Positions 41,838 to 52,005 of a stretch of DNA of 52,087 nt are shown piece by piece (the first letter of the stretch is position 1; each line of letters starts with the position of its first letter). Source of the stretch: CBCPNA01 sp965120415 (GTDB lineage: Bacteria > Bacillota > Clostridia > Lachnospirales > CAG-274); the NCBI GenBank assembly GCA_965120415.1, contig CBCPNA010000051.1, positions 1-52,087 on the forward strand, given 5' to 3'. The position numbers and the translations under genes are program-made. The notes below the pieces were generated by a model. The model was given only the letters and a program-made list of their open reading frames with translations, was not told the DNA's origin and ran no database searches.

Positions 41838-43241
41838 TTACACAAAAAGATTACTTAAAACTGGTACTAAACCTATAACAAAGCCTAATACCCCACCTAA
41901 AACGGTTATAGTATTTAGCTCTTTTTTTGTGACAGATATGATAATTTCTTCTATTTGTTCTGTTTTAAAGCTATTTATCTTATTTTCTACCATATCTGCT
42001 ATATGAATATTAGAAATAATATTATCACCTTGTTTTTTTATAAAACTTTCTATATAATTAAAAATCATTTCTTTATATTTTTCTAGTTTTATTTTATTTA
42101 ATAATTTATTAAGCCTAAAATTTAAAATAATATCTTTATTTTTTTCAAAAATATTGTTTATAAATAATGTTAATTTGGAAAATTCATTTTTTATAAACTT
42201 AGCTAAAAAAAGCTTCAGCTTTTCTTCTATTTTTCCTATATTATTTGAAATTAGATTTAATAAAAATTGTTCGTTTAAATATTTATCTAGCATACTTTCG
42301 ATATTTTCTAAAGATAGATTTTTATCAAATATTGCTTTAATTTCTTTTGGGAAAACTTTGTATAATTCTGATATTTGTTTATTTTGGATATCTGTTATAT
42401 AATCATAAGCTTTTATAGCTAATTTGTTTTGGTTTTCTTTGCTATTTAAAGTTGTAATGACACTTTTTTTGATATTTTTATATATTTTATCATAATTTAA
42501 AAATAATAGTGCAAAACTTCCTACATTTTCTTCTATAATTTTTTTTATTATATTTTTCAAATTCTCATTTAAGCTTTCGTTATTGTTTAATTGTTCTATA
42601 AAAAAGTCTAAAAATTTAGGTGTATTTTTAGTTATATAAACTTTTAGTTTGTATAAATCCTTTTCATTTAAAAGCTCATTTAGCTTTTTTTGTAAAATTT
42701 TTTGCTTAAAATCTTCATCTAGTGTAATTTTTAAAATAATCTGCTTTAAATTATCTTTTAAATTCCCAAAATTATCTGAATTGGTTAAAAACTCTATAGA
42801 CTTTTTAGTAATTGCGTTTATTACAAATGTTTGATTTTCTTCTTTTTTTATATAATCTTCTATATAAAAAGTAATTTTTTGCAAAAAATCTTCTATAAAG
42901 CTTTCTTTATTTAAAAATGCTAAAAATTGCTCTAATGTATAATCTTTTTGTATAAAGCTATTAAAACCACTTTCTATCAAAAGATACACTTTTTCTTTAT
43001 TACTTTCTGTAAATATATTTTCTTTTATTGTTTCAGCGCTCAATATATTTTCTTCACAAACTTTAGCAATTTTACTAGAAAGTCTCTTTCTTTCTTTAGG
43101 TATTAAGCCTGGGGTAAGGGGTAATTTAACCTTGCCTATATATTTTGCCTTGCGAGGCAAAAAAAGCATCTTTATAGCAAGCCAATTTGTAAAATAGCCT
43201 ATAATAGCACCTAGAATCGGCGGTAATATTATTTCATACAT
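41838..43241 (-). CDS. DUF445 membrane protein (YheB-like)
   Basis: A 467-residue member of DUF445. A hydrophobic N-terminal segment (LPPILGAIIGYFTNWLAIKM) with the conserved LFLPRK and PLTPGLIPKERKRLS motifs is followed by a long Lys/Glu/Asn-rich helical region and a C-terminal membrane segment (LGGVLGFVIGLVPVLSNLF). The topology suggests both ends in the membrane with a large helical domain between. The family function is unknown; B. subtilis YheB is a relative. I place the start at 43241, seven bases after GAGGG; an ATG four codons upstream has no RBS. Confidence 0.85.
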   Translation of the reverse strand: MYEIILPPILGAIIGYFTNWLAIKMLFLPRKAKYIGKVKLPLTPGLIPKERKRLSSKIAKVCEENILSAETIKENIFTESNKEKVYLLIESGFNSFIQKDYTLEQFLAFLNKESFIEDFLQKITFYIEDYIKKEENQTFVINAITKKSIEFLTNSDNFGNLKDNLKQIILKITLDEDFKQKILQKKLNELLNEKDLYKLKVYITKNTPKFLDFFIEQLNNNESLNENLKNIIKKIIEENVGSFALLFLNYDKIYKNIKKSVITTLNSKENQNKLAIKAYDYITDIQNKQISELYKVFPKEIKAIFDKNLSLENIESMLDKYLNEQFLLNLISNNIGKIEEKLKLFLAKFIKNEFSKLTLFINNIFEKNKDIILNFRLNKLLNKIKLEKYKEMIFNYIESFIKKQGDNIISNIHIADMVENKINSFKTEQIEEIIISVTKKELNTITVLGGVLGFVIGLVPVLSNLFV

Positions 43242-43391
43242 AATAACCCTCATTTCAATTGTTTTAAACTTAGAAAATCAACCTGTACAATATACGCTAA
43301 AACAAAAAAGTTTGTTGCATATTTATTGCATATTTTTATTATTTTTAGAAAAAATATTTTTATAAAAATAATATGAAAGGATATATTTTTT

Positions 43392-43574
43392 ATGTCAAAT
43401 TTAAATCAAATAGAATTAAATTTTATTAGAGAATGTGTTTCTAATAATATAACTGTATATTCAAAATTTTCAAGCTATGCTAACAAAATTTCAGATATAG
43501 AGGTAAAGCAAATGCTAAAAAATGCTGCTATACAAGCAGAACAAAACGCAAATAAATTAATACAATTATTATAA
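43392..43574 (+). CDS. Small coat-F-like helical protein
   Basis: A 60-residue helical peptide (ECVSNNITVYSKFSSYANKI, MLKNAAIQAEQNANKLIQLL). Its composition and helical repeat resemble half of a ferritin-like CotF domain. AAAGGATATATTTTTT precedes the ATG. It lies 12 bases before a second such gene and is probably co-transcribed with it. A spore-coat role is inferred from the neighbour. Confidence 0.65.
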   Translation: MSNLNQIELNFIRECVSNNITVYSKFSSYANKISDIEVKQMLKNAAIQAEQNANKLIQLL

Positions 43575-43586
43575 GGACGGTTATTT

Positions 43587-43877
43587 ATGAGTGAAAAAGA
43601 TATGATTTTAGATATTTTATACAATTTAAAAGCAAGTATAGCCGATTATACAAAAATTATAACAGAATGCCACGATTTAAATTTAAGGCAAATTTTTCAG
43701 CAAATAAGAAATGAAGACGAACAATTTTTGTATAATTTATATAAAATTGCTGAAAAAAAAGAATACTATATAAAGCCTGAAAAAGCAACAGAAGACAACT
43801 GTCAAAATATAAAAATCGCACTCACAAAAGCAATTACCCAAAAGCAAGGAGCCGGGCCTTTGCCTAGCTTGAAATAG
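43587..43877 (+). CDS. Coat F-domain spore coat protein
   Basis: A 96-residue protein beginning MSEKDMILDILYNLKASIAD with ECHDLNLRQIFQQIRNEDEQ and a Tyr-containing tail (KIAEKKEYYIKPEKA). This pattern fits the CotF family of small spore coat proteins in Clostridia. The tail GAGPLPSLK is Gly/Pro-rich. The RBS is AAGGACGG. The pair lies between DUF445 and the convergent rpoC. The following 280 bases are AT-rich with no gene seen. Confidence 0.72.
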   Translation: MSEKDMILDILYNLKASIADYTKIITECHDLNLRQIFQQIRNEDEQFLYNLYKIAEKKEYYIKPEKATEDNCQNIKIALTKAITQKQGAGPLPSLK

Positions 43878-44122
43878 CCCCTATTTTAATTAATTTATAC
43901 TTTACCCTTTTTGATATAATACTTTTGTAGATAAAATTTACTTAAACTATGAATATCTAAAGCAATATAAAGCATTTTTTATTAAAACCCCTTGCTATTA
44001 AGATAATTTTTAATAAAATTTTTAATATTTTTATTATAAATCATCACTTATAATAAAAAAAAGAATTAAAGCATTAATTTTAATTTAAAAATTTTATCAA
44101 ATATAATTTTAAAAACATGTAT

Positions 44123-44152
44123 AAAGCCCTTCCCTTTTAGGAGAGGGCTTTA
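44123..44152 (-). terminator. Hairpin terminator after rpoC
   Basis: AAAGCCCT pairs with AGGGCTTT, extended by partial pairing of TCC with GGG, four bases past the rpoC stop. The T tract is short on the minus strand (GGCTTTATAC), so efficiency is uncertain. Confidence 0.6.
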
Positions 44153-44156
44153 TTAC

Positions 44157-47100
44157 TTATGTCAATACTGTTTCTTCATTATCATCATTTTCAACTGAAC
44201 TTATTATTTCATCTATATTTTCTATTGGTTCTGTTTCTTGTTCTAGAAAAAATGGCACATCTTCTATATTAATTTCTTCTAAATCATCTACTAATTTTAA
44301 TTCTTCCATTTCTTCTTCTTTGCTTAGTTTTAAATCGATTTTTCTATACATAGGCATACCTGTACCAGCTGGTATAAGCTTTCCTATAATAACGTTTTCT
44401 TTAAGCCCTATTAATGGGTCTATTTTGCCTTTTATAGCAGACTCGGTTAAAACTTTTGTTGTTTCTTGGAAAGATGCGGCAGAAAGGAACGATTCTGTCG
44501 CAAGGGATGCTTTTGTTATACCTAATAAAACTCTTGTACCATTTGCCATTTCTTGCCCTTCTTTTGCAATTTCTTCATTTTTTTCATCAAATTCAAGCCA
44601 ATCAACTAAACTACCCGGCAAAAAGTCTGTATCACCTGATTCTTCTATTTTTATCCTTTTTAGCATTTGCCTAACAATAACCTCTATATGTTTGTCGTTT
44701 ATATCAACCCCTTGAAGCCTATAAACACGTTGCACCTCTTGTATCATATAGTCTTGCACACCTCTAATACCTTTTATCCTAAGGATATCATGAGGGTTAA
44801 CGCTACCTTCTGTAAGCTCATCTCCAGCCTCTATATAATCGCCATTTAAAACTTTTATACGTGCCCCATAAGGTATTAAATAATCTTTGCTTTCTCCATT
44901 ATCAGTCGTTACGGTAACTTCTCTTTTATTTTTAGTTTCTGTTACAGAAACTTTGCCGGCAAATTCTGAAATAATAGCAAGCCCTTTTGGCTTTCTTGCC
45001 TCAAACAATTCATCTACACGTGGTAAACCTTGGGTAAGGTCTGTACCACCAGATACCCCCCCTGTATGGAAAGTACGCATAGTAAGCTGTGTACCTGGTT
45101 CTCCTATAGATTGCGCTGCTATTATACCAACTGCTTCGCCTATCCTAACTATACGTCCACTAGCCATGTTAGCACCGTAACATTTGCAACATACGCCTTT
45201 TTTAGAACGACATGATAAAATAGTCCTAATTAGTACTTTTTCTATTCCTAATTCTTCTATAAGTTCGGCTTGGTCTGGAGTTATCATGGTATCTTTTTCT
45301 ACTATAATTTCTCCATTTTCTGGATTTAATATATCTTTTATAGAATATCTTCCTCTAATTCTATCGGCTAAAGGCTCTATTGTTTCTTGCCCGTCCATAA
45401 AAGCACTAACCCACATACCAGGAGCTTCTTCATCATCTTTAGCGCAATCAAATTCATGTATTATAATATCTTGAGAAACATCAACAAGTCTTCTCGTTAA
45501 ATATCCAGAGTCGGCGGTTCTAAGAGCTGTATCTGAAAGCCCCTTTCTTGCTCCATGGGCTGATATAAAATATTCTTGAACAGTTAGCCCTTCTCTAAAG
45601 TTAGCTTTTATAGGTAGCTCTATTGTTTCTCCTGATGGAGATGCCATAAGCCCACGCATACCAGCAAGCTGCTTTATTTGCCTATTAGAACCCCTCGCAC
45701 CAGAGTGCGCCATCATGTATATATCGTTATATTTACCAAGCCCAGCTAAAAGCGCATTTTTAATTTTATCGTCCGTTTTTTCCCACGATTTAATAACTTT
45801 AACATGTCTTTCTTCATCAGTCATTAAACCCCTTTTAAACATTTTTGTAATTTTATCAACTTCTTTATCGGCCTCTTCTAAAAGCTCTGCCTTTTCTTTA
45901 GGTATTTCCATATCAGATACAGAAACGGTTAAAGCACCTTTTGTAGAAAATTTAAAGCCAAGATTTTTTATATTATCAAGCATTTTAGCTGTTTCTGTTG
46001 CTGGATGCTTATTTATACATCTATTAATAATTTTACCAAGAGCTTTTTTATCGCACAAAAAGTCAACTTCAAAATCAAACTTATTTTTTGGATCTGTTCT
46101 ATCAACAAATCCTATATCTTGAGGTATAACTTCATTAAATATAATACGCCCAACTGTAGTTTTTATAATCTTGCTTTCTGCTTCTCCTTTTTCATCTAAC
46201 ATAGTCCTTCTTACATTTATTTTTGCATGTAAAGATACTATATGGTTATCATATGCTAAAATAGCCTCATTTTCATCTTTAAAAAACTTACCTTCGCCTT
46301 TTTCTCCGTCTTTTTCAAGAGTTAGGTAGTATATACCGAGCACCATATCTTGAGAAGGAACAGTAACCGGCTCTCCATCTGAAGGTTTTAAAAGGTTATT
46401 AGGGGCAAGGAGTAAAAATCTGCATTCTGCTTGCGCCTCAACAGATAAAGGCACATGCACGGCCATCTGATCGCCGTCAAAATCGGCGTTATAAGCAGTA
46501 CAAACTAAAGGATGTAGCTTTAATGCACGCCCTTCAACCAAAACTGGCTCAAAAGCTTGTATACCAAGCCTATGAAGTGTTGGTGCCCTATTTAGCATAA
46601 CTGGATGCTCTTTAATAACTTCTTCCAAAATGTCCCACACTTCTGTCTGGAGCCTTTCTACCATCCTTTTTGCTGATTTTATATTATGTGCTAAGCCATC
46701 TTCTACAAGCTTTTTCATAACAAAAGGCTTAAAAAGCTCTATAGCCATTTCTTTTGGTAAGCCACATTGGTAAATTTTTAAATTAGGCCCAACAACAATA
46801 ACAGAACGCCCAGAATAATCAACCCTTTTGCCAAGTAGATTTTGCCTAAATCTTCCTTGTTTACCTTTTAATAAATCTGAAAGTGATTTTAAATTTCTGT
46901 TACCCGGGCCTGTTACTGGCCTACCTCTCCTACCGTTATCTATAAGGGCATCTACTGCTTCTTGCAGCATCCTTTTTTCATTTCTTACAATAATATCTGG
47001 TGCACTAAGCTCTAATAGCCTTTTAAGCCTATTATTTCTGTTTATAACACGTCTGTAAAGGTCGTTTAAATCGGATGTTGCAAATCGCCCTCCGTCTAGC

Positions 47101-47843
47101 TGCACCATCGGACGTAAATCTGGTGGTATTACCGGCAATGCATCCATAATCATCCACTCAGGCTTATTGCCTGAAAGCCTAAAAGATTCTATCACTTCTA
47201 GCTTTTTTATAATTCTTACTCTTTTTTGCCCTACACTTTCTTTAAGCTGTTTTTTAAGAGTTGCAGCTTCTTTTTCAAGATCAATATCTTGTAAAAGCTT
47301 TTTAACTGCTTCAGCTCCCATACCAACTTTAAAGCCATCGCCGTATTTATCATAAGCCTCTCTGTATTCTTTTTCTGATAACAAATCTTTATAAGAAAGG
47401 GAAGTATTACCGGCCTCTAGCACAATATAGCTTGCAAAATAAAGAACCTTTTCTAGCGCACGTGGGCTTATACCAAGGATAATACCCATACGGCTTGGTA
47501 TACCCTTAAAATACCAAATGTGAGAAACAGGAGCAGCAAGCTCAATATGCCCCATCCTTTCTCTCCTTACTTTAGATTTTGTAACTTCAACTCCACATCT
47601 ATCACAAATAATGCCTTTATATCTAACTCTTTTAAATTTACCACAATGACACTCCCAATCTTTTTGTGGGCCAAAAATCTTTTCACAAAATAAGCCTTCA
47701 CGCTCGGGCTTTAATGTTCTATAATTAATTGTTTCTGGTTTTTTAACTTCTCCTCTTGACCACTCACGTATTTTTTCTGGAGATGCTAACCCAATTTTAA
47801 TAGAATCAAAAATTATAGATTGTTCAGAATTTTGCGCATCCAT
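44157..47843 (-). CDS. rpoC: RNA polymerase subunit beta'
   Basis: The catalytic beta' subunit, 1228 residues. It has the zinc ribbon near the start (CHCGKFKRVRYKGIICDRCG), the NADFDGDQMAVHVPLS active-site motif that binds magnesium, GKRVDYSGRSVIVVGP, the bridge-helix and trigger-loop region (HGARKGLSDTALRTADSGYL), a second zinc site (CRSKKGVCCKCYG) and GEPGTQLTMRTFHTGG. The C-terminal tail is acidic. It lies 39 bases after rpoB. Confidence 0.98.
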   Translation of the reverse strand: MDAQNSEQSIIFDSIKIGLASPEKIREWSRGEVKKPETINYRTLKPEREGLFCEKIFGPQKDWECHCGKFKRVRYKGIICDRCGVEVTKSKVRRERMGHIELAAPVSHIWYFKGIPSRMGIILGISPRALEKVLYFASYIVLEAGNTSLSYKDLLSEKEYREAYDKYGDGFKVGMGAEAVKKLLQDIDLEKEAATLKKQLKESVGQKRVRIIKKLEVIESFRLSGNKPEWMIMDALPVIPPDLRPMVQLDGGRFATSDLNDLYRRVINRNNRLKRLLELSAPDIIVRNEKRMLQEAVDALIDNGRRGRPVTGPGNRNLKSLSDLLKGKQGRFRQNLLGKRVDYSGRSVIVVGPNLKIYQCGLPKEMAIELFKPFVMKKLVEDGLAHNIKSAKRMVERLQTEVWDILEEVIKEHPVMLNRAPTLHRLGIQAFEPVLVEGRALKLHPLVCTAYNADFDGDQMAVHVPLSVEAQAECRFLLLAPNNLLKPSDGEPVTVPSQDMVLGIYYLTLEKDGEKGEGKFFKDENEAILAYDNHIVSLHAKINVRRTMLDEKGEAESKIIKTTVGRIIFNEVIPQDIGFVDRTDPKNKFDFEVDFLCDKKALGKIINRCINKHPATETAKMLDNIKNLGFKFSTKGALTVSVSDMEIPKEKAELLEEADKEVDKITKMFKRGLMTDEERHVKVIKSWEKTDDKIKNALLAGLGKYNDIYMMAHSGARGSNRQIKQLAGMRGLMASPSGETIELPIKANFREGLTVQEYFISAHGARKGLSDTALRTADSGYLTRRLVDVSQDIIIHEFDCAKDDEEAPGMWVSAFMDGQETIEPLADRIRGRYSIKDILNPENGEIIVEKDTMITPDQAELIEELGIEKVLIRTILSCRSKKGVCCKCYGANMASGRIVRIGEAVGIIAAQSIGEPGTQLTMRTFHTGGVSGGTDLTQGLPRVDELFEARKPKGLAIISEFAGKVSVTETKNKREVTVTTDNGESKDYLIPYGARIKVLNGDYIEAGDELTEGSVNPHDILRIKGIRGVQDYMIQEVQRVYRLQGVDINDKHIEVIVRQMLKRIKIEESGDTDFLPGSLVDWLEFDEKNEEIAKEGQEMANGTRVLLGITKASLATESFLSAASFQETTKVLTESAIKGKIDPLIGLKENVIIGKLIPAGTGMPMYRKIDLKLSKEEEMEELKLVDDLEEINIEDVPFFLEQETEPIENIDEIISSVENDDNEETVLT

Positions 47844-47882
47844 AAATAAATAGCCCCTTTCTAAAATTTTAATTGATTAGCT

Positions 47883-50800
47883 TTATTCTTCAAAATCTTC
47901 CATTTCTTCTAAATCAAAATATTCTTCATCATCTTCTTCTATACCCAAAATATCTGATAAGCTTATATCTTCTAAATCGCTATCCATTTGCTCTTTTGCT
48001 GCTTCGCTGTAATAGTCTTTTTCTTTATCATTATCATTTTCTATAATAGAATTTTTTAAAACATTTTCTATATTAGCAAAACTATTGTTTTGGCTTTCAT
48101 CTTCTGTACCTTCTATGTTAACTTCTATGCTAATATCTGATGTATCTTCCACACATTCTTTAATTTTAACATCTTTATGCCTTTTAATGCCGTTTTCATC
48201 TAAATATTCTTCTAATAAAATAATATCAAGCCCTAAAGCCTGCAATTCTTTTAAAAGGACTTTAAAAGATTCTGGCACACCCGGCTCTGGTATATTTTCT
48301 CCTTTAACAATAGCCTCATATGTTTTAACGCGTCCTGATATGTCGTCTGATTTAACTGTTAAAATTTCTTGTAATGTGTAAGACGCACCATAAGCCTCTA
48401 ACGCCCACACTTCCATTTCTCCAAAACGTTGCCCTCCGAATTGGGCTTTACCACCTAATGGTTGCTGAGTTACAAGAGAATAAGGACCTGTAGAACGTGC
48501 ATGGATTTTATCATCTACTAGATGGTGAAGCTTTAAATAATGCATAAAGCCTACTGTTGTAGGGTTATCAAATTCTTCTCCTGTCCTGCCGTCCCTAAGC
48601 TTTATTTTGCCGGTGCCATTTAGCTCTACCCCACGCCATTCTCCTCTATGTTCTTGATTATTTTTAAGATGCTCAAATAATTCTTCATTTAATTTATCTT
48701 TCCATTTACTTTCAAATTGTTCCCATGTGTCATTTGCATAATCGTTTGCAAGCTCCAATGTTTCCATAATATCATCTTCATTTGCTCCGTCAAAAACTGG
48801 AGTCGCAACTTTCCAATCTAAAACTTTCGCCGCTAAAGACAAATGTATTTCAAGCACTTGCCCTATGTTCATACGAGAAGGAACGCCTAAAGGGTTTAAA
48901 ACAATATCAAGCGGTCTACCGTTAGGCAAAAACGGCATATCTTCAACTGGTAGCACCCTAGATACAACCCCTTTATTACCGTGCCTACCAGCCATTTTAT
49001 CTCCAACAGAAATTTTCCTTTTTTGAGCAATATATACCCTAACAAGCTTATTAACCCCTGGTGGAAGTTCATCGCCATTTTCTCTCATAAATATTTTTAC
49101 ATCAACAATAATACCACATTCTCCATGAGGTACTTTTAAAGAAGTATCACGCACTTCTCTTGCCTTTTCTCCAAAAATTGCCCTTAATAATCTTTCTTCA
49201 GCGGTAAGCTCTGTTTCTCCTTTTGGGGTAACTTTACCAACTAAAATATCGTTTGGCCATACCTCTGCCCCTATTCTTATAATACCACTTTCATTTAAAT
49301 CTTTTAAAGCATCATCTCCAACATTTGGTATATCTCTTGTTATTTCTTCTGGCCCAAGCTTTGTATCTCTAGCCTCACATTCATATTCTTCTATATGGAT
49401 AGATGTATAAACATCGTCTGAAACAAGCTTTTCGCTAAGGAGCACGGCATCTTCATAATTATACCCTTCCCATGTCATAAAGCCTATTAAAGGATTTTTA
49501 CCAAGGGCAAGCTCTCCATCTTTTGTTGAAGGCCCATCAGCAATAATTTGCCCTTTTTTAACTTTTTGCCCAGCACTAACTATAGGACGTTGGTTCATGC
49601 AGTTGCTTTGGTTACTTCTTTTAAATTTGCTAAGCTTAAATCTTTTTTTAGTACCGTTTTGCAACTTTAGCACTATTTCTGATGCATCGACTTTTTCTAT
49701 TATTCCATCATCTTCAGCAACAATAACAACTCCAGAGTCTTTTGCTGTTTTATGCTCCATGCCCGTACCTACAATAGGTGCCTCTGTTGTTAAAAGAGGT
49801 ACTGCTTGACGTTGCATGTTAGAGCCCATTAATGCTCTTGTAACGTCGTCATTTTCAAGAAATGGTATTAAAGCAGTTGCAACAGAAACTAGCTGTTTTG
49901 GAGAAACGTCCATAAGGTCTATTTTAGTTGCCTCAACCTCAACATTATCTTCTCCAAGCCTCGCAGTAACTTTTTGATTAACAAATTCTCCTTTTTCGTT
50001 TAAAGGTTCATTTGCCTGCGCTATAACATAATTTTCTTCTTCATCTGCCGTTACGTATATAAATTCATTTATAACACGTGGAGTGCCTTTAGATTTATCA
50101 ATCTTTCTGTAAGGAGCTTCAATAAAGCCATATTGATTAATTTTAGCAAAAGTTGCTAATGAGTTTATAAGCCCTATGTTAGGGCCTTCTGGCGTTTCTA
50201 TAGGGCACATCCGACCGTAATGCGATGTATGAACATCCCTAACCTCAAAGCCTGCTCTATCTCTTGAAAGCCCTCCAGGCCCAAGGGCGGATAGCCTTCT
50301 TTTATGTGTCATTTCACTAAGAGGGTTATTTTGATCCATAAATTGAGAAAGCTGCGAGCTACCAAAAAACTCTTTTATAGATGCTGTAACCGGCTTTATA
50401 TTTATTAAAGCTTGCGGAGTTATTGTTTCTACAGATTGGGTATTCATCCTTTCTTTTACAACCCTTTCCATCCTGGAAAGCCCTATCCTAAATTGATTTT
50501 GCAAAAGCTCACCAACTGCTCTAATTCTTCTGTTACCAAGATGGTCTATATCATCTTTATTACCTACCCCATAATCAAGATGTATATTATAATTAATACT
50601 TGCCATAATATCTTCAAACGTTATATGTTTTGGTATAAGCCTATGAACATTATCTTTTATTTTTTCTTTTAAATCTTCTTTATCAGAGGCTGATTCGATT
50701 AATTCTGCTAAAACAGGGTAATATACTTCTTCTTTTATTAAAACATCTTCTTTAGTAATCCCAAAAGGCTTTATATGTTCTTCTATATCAACTGCTAAAT

Positions 50801-51830
50801 TGCCGACTATTTTGCAAACTCTATTATCTTCTACATGTATATCAATAGAAGGTATGCCTAAATTTTGGATAGTTGTTGCAAGCTCTGCTGTTATAACATC
50901 GCCAGCGCTAGCTATTATTTCTCCTGTAGAATTATCTATAACATTTTCTGCTAGCTTAAAGCCTCTTGCTCTGTTTTTGTAAGCAAGCTTTTTGTTAAAT
51001 TTATATCTTCCAACCCTTGCTAAATCGTATCTTTTAGGGTCATAAAACATATTGTGAAGGAGCGACTGCGAATTTTCGACTGTTGGTGGTTCGCCTGGCC
51101 TAATTTTTTTATAAACTTCTATAAGTCCTTCTTCATAAGTTTTGGTAGAATCTTTTTCTATCGTTGCCAAAATTTTGGGTTCTTCTCCAAAATATTCTTT
51201 TATTTGTTCATCTGTGCCAAGCCCAAAAGCTCTGATAAGAGCTGTTACCGGTAGCTTTCTGTTGCGATCTACACGAACATAAAAAATATCGTTTGAGTCT
51301 GTTTCATATTCTAGCCATGCTCCCCTATTAGGTATAACAGTTGAGGTTATTAAGTTTTTGCCGACTTTGTCCTTTTCTATACCGTAATATATACCAGGAG
51401 AACGAACAAGCTGACTAACTATAACACGCTCTGCACCATTTATAACAAAAGTACCTGTGTCGGTCATTAAAGGAAATTCACCCATAAAAATTTCTTGTTC
51501 TTTTATTTCATCTTCTTTTTTATTTATAAGCCTTGTTTTAACCCTTAAAGCAGACGCAAAAGTAGCATCTCTTTCTTTACATTCTGCTATGCAATATTTA
51601 GGCTCAGAATCTATTTTAAAATCGATAAATTCTAATATTAAGTTATTACCATGGTCTACTATAGGCGATATGTCTTCAAAAACTTCTTTAAGCCCTTCTT
51701 CTATAAACCAATTGTAGCTTTCTTTTTGAAGAGACAAAAGGTTAGGCATTTCCAAAACTTCATTTATTCTGGAATAACTCATACGAACGACATTTCCGAA
51801 TTTGATAGGTTGGATTCTATTTTTTTCCAA
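47883..51830 (-). CDS. rpoB: RNA polymerase subunit beta, TTG start
   Basis: The beta subunit, 1315 residues. Conserved blocks include NGAERVIVSQLVRSPG, the rifampicin-binding cluster (FFGSSQLSQFMDQNNPLSEM, THKRRLSALGPGGLSRDRAG), GRMCPIETPEGPNIGLINSL, KMAGRHGNKG, and LGGKAQFGGQRFGEMEVWAL. The cluster has the drug-sensitive residues at the usual places as far as I can read. The C-terminus carries a long acidic tail of about 120 residues. The start is TTG (51830), nine bases after AAGGAG; no in-frame ATG with an RBS was seen. rplJ-rplL are not immediately upstream within the window. Confidence 0.97.
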   Translation of the reverse strand: MEKNRIQPIKFGNVVRMSYSRINEVLEMPNLLSLQKESYNWFIEEGLKEVFEDISPIVDHGNNLILEFIDFKIDSEPKYCIAECKERDATFASALRVKTRLINKKEDEIKEQEIFMGEFPLMTDTGTFVINGAERVIVSQLVRSPGIYYGIEKDKVGKNLITSTVIPNRGAWLEYETDSNDIFYVRVDRNRKLPVTALIRAFGLGTDEQIKEYFGEEPKILATIEKDSTKTYEEGLIEVYKKIRPGEPPTVENSQSLLHNMFYDPKRYDLARVGRYKFNKKLAYKNRARGFKLAENVIDNSTGEIIASAGDVITAELATTIQNLGIPSIDIHVEDNRVCKIVGNLAVDIEEHIKPFGITKEDVLIKEEVYYPVLAELIESASDKEDLKEKIKDNVHRLIPKHITFEDIMASINYNIHLDYGVGNKDDIDHLGNRRIRAVGELLQNQFRIGLSRMERVVKERMNTQSVETITPQALINIKPVTASIKEFFGSSQLSQFMDQNNPLSEMTHKRRLSALGPGGLSRDRAGFEVRDVHTSHYGRMCPIETPEGPNIGLINSLATFAKINQYGFIEAPYRKIDKSKGTPRVINEFIYVTADEEENYVIAQANEPLNEKGEFVNQKVTARLGEDNVEVEATKIDLMDVSPKQLVSVATALIPFLENDDVTRALMGSNMQRQAVPLLTTEAPIVGTGMEHKTAKDSGVVIVAEDDGIIEKVDASEIVLKLQNGTKKRFKLSKFKRSNQSNCMNQRPIVSAGQKVKKGQIIADGPSTKDGELALGKNPLIGFMTWEGYNYEDAVLLSEKLVSDDVYTSIHIEEYECEARDTKLGPEEITRDIPNVGDDALKDLNESGIIRIGAEVWPNDILVGKVTPKGETELTAEERLLRAIFGEKAREVRDTSLKVPHGECGIIVDVKIFMRENGDELPPGVNKLVRVYIAQKRKISVGDKMAGRHGNKGVVSRVLPVEDMPFLPNGRPLDIVLNPLGVPSRMNIGQVLEIHLSLAAKVLDWKVATPVFDGANEDDIMETLELANDYANDTWEQFESKWKDKLNEELFEHLKNNQEHRGEWRGVELNGTGKIKLRDGRTGEEFDNPTTVGFMHYLKLHHLVDDKIHARSTGPYSLVTQQPLGGKAQFGGQRFGEMEVWALEAYGASYTLQEILTVKSDDISGRVKTYEAIVKGENIPEPGVPESFKVLLKELQALGLDIILLEEYLDENGIKRHKDVKIKECVEDTSDISIEVNIEGTEDESQNNSFANIENVLKNSIIENDNDKEKDYYSEAAKEQMDSDLEDISLSDILGIEEDDEEYFDLEEMEDFEE

Positions 51831-51861
51831 GAGGCTACACTCCTTAAATATATTTTAAGAT

Positions 51862-51890
51862 AGATTAACAAAATTAAGATAATTAAACAA
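51862..51890 (-). promoter_or_regulatory. Candidate promoter of rpoB-rpoC
   Basis: TTGTTT, 17 bases, TAATCT with an upstream TG (TTTTGTTAATCT). It would give a leader of only about 25 bases. The extended -10 layout matches the rpsJ and rplK promoters. Confidence 0.5.
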
Positions 51891-52005
51891 TTAATAAAAT
51901 ATAATTAATTATTTTATAATTGTAAAATTATTAAGTGGATAGTATTTATGTGTGTACAAAAAGGTAATCTTTAGCTTAAAAATGCATAGAAATTAAGCGC
52001 AAAAA

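Noticed and set aside
44320..46199. Many open frames on the plus strand opposite rpoC and rpoB
   Set aside because: They are antisense shadows of conserved genes, lack ribosome-binding sites and have skewed Leu/Ser/Phe composition.
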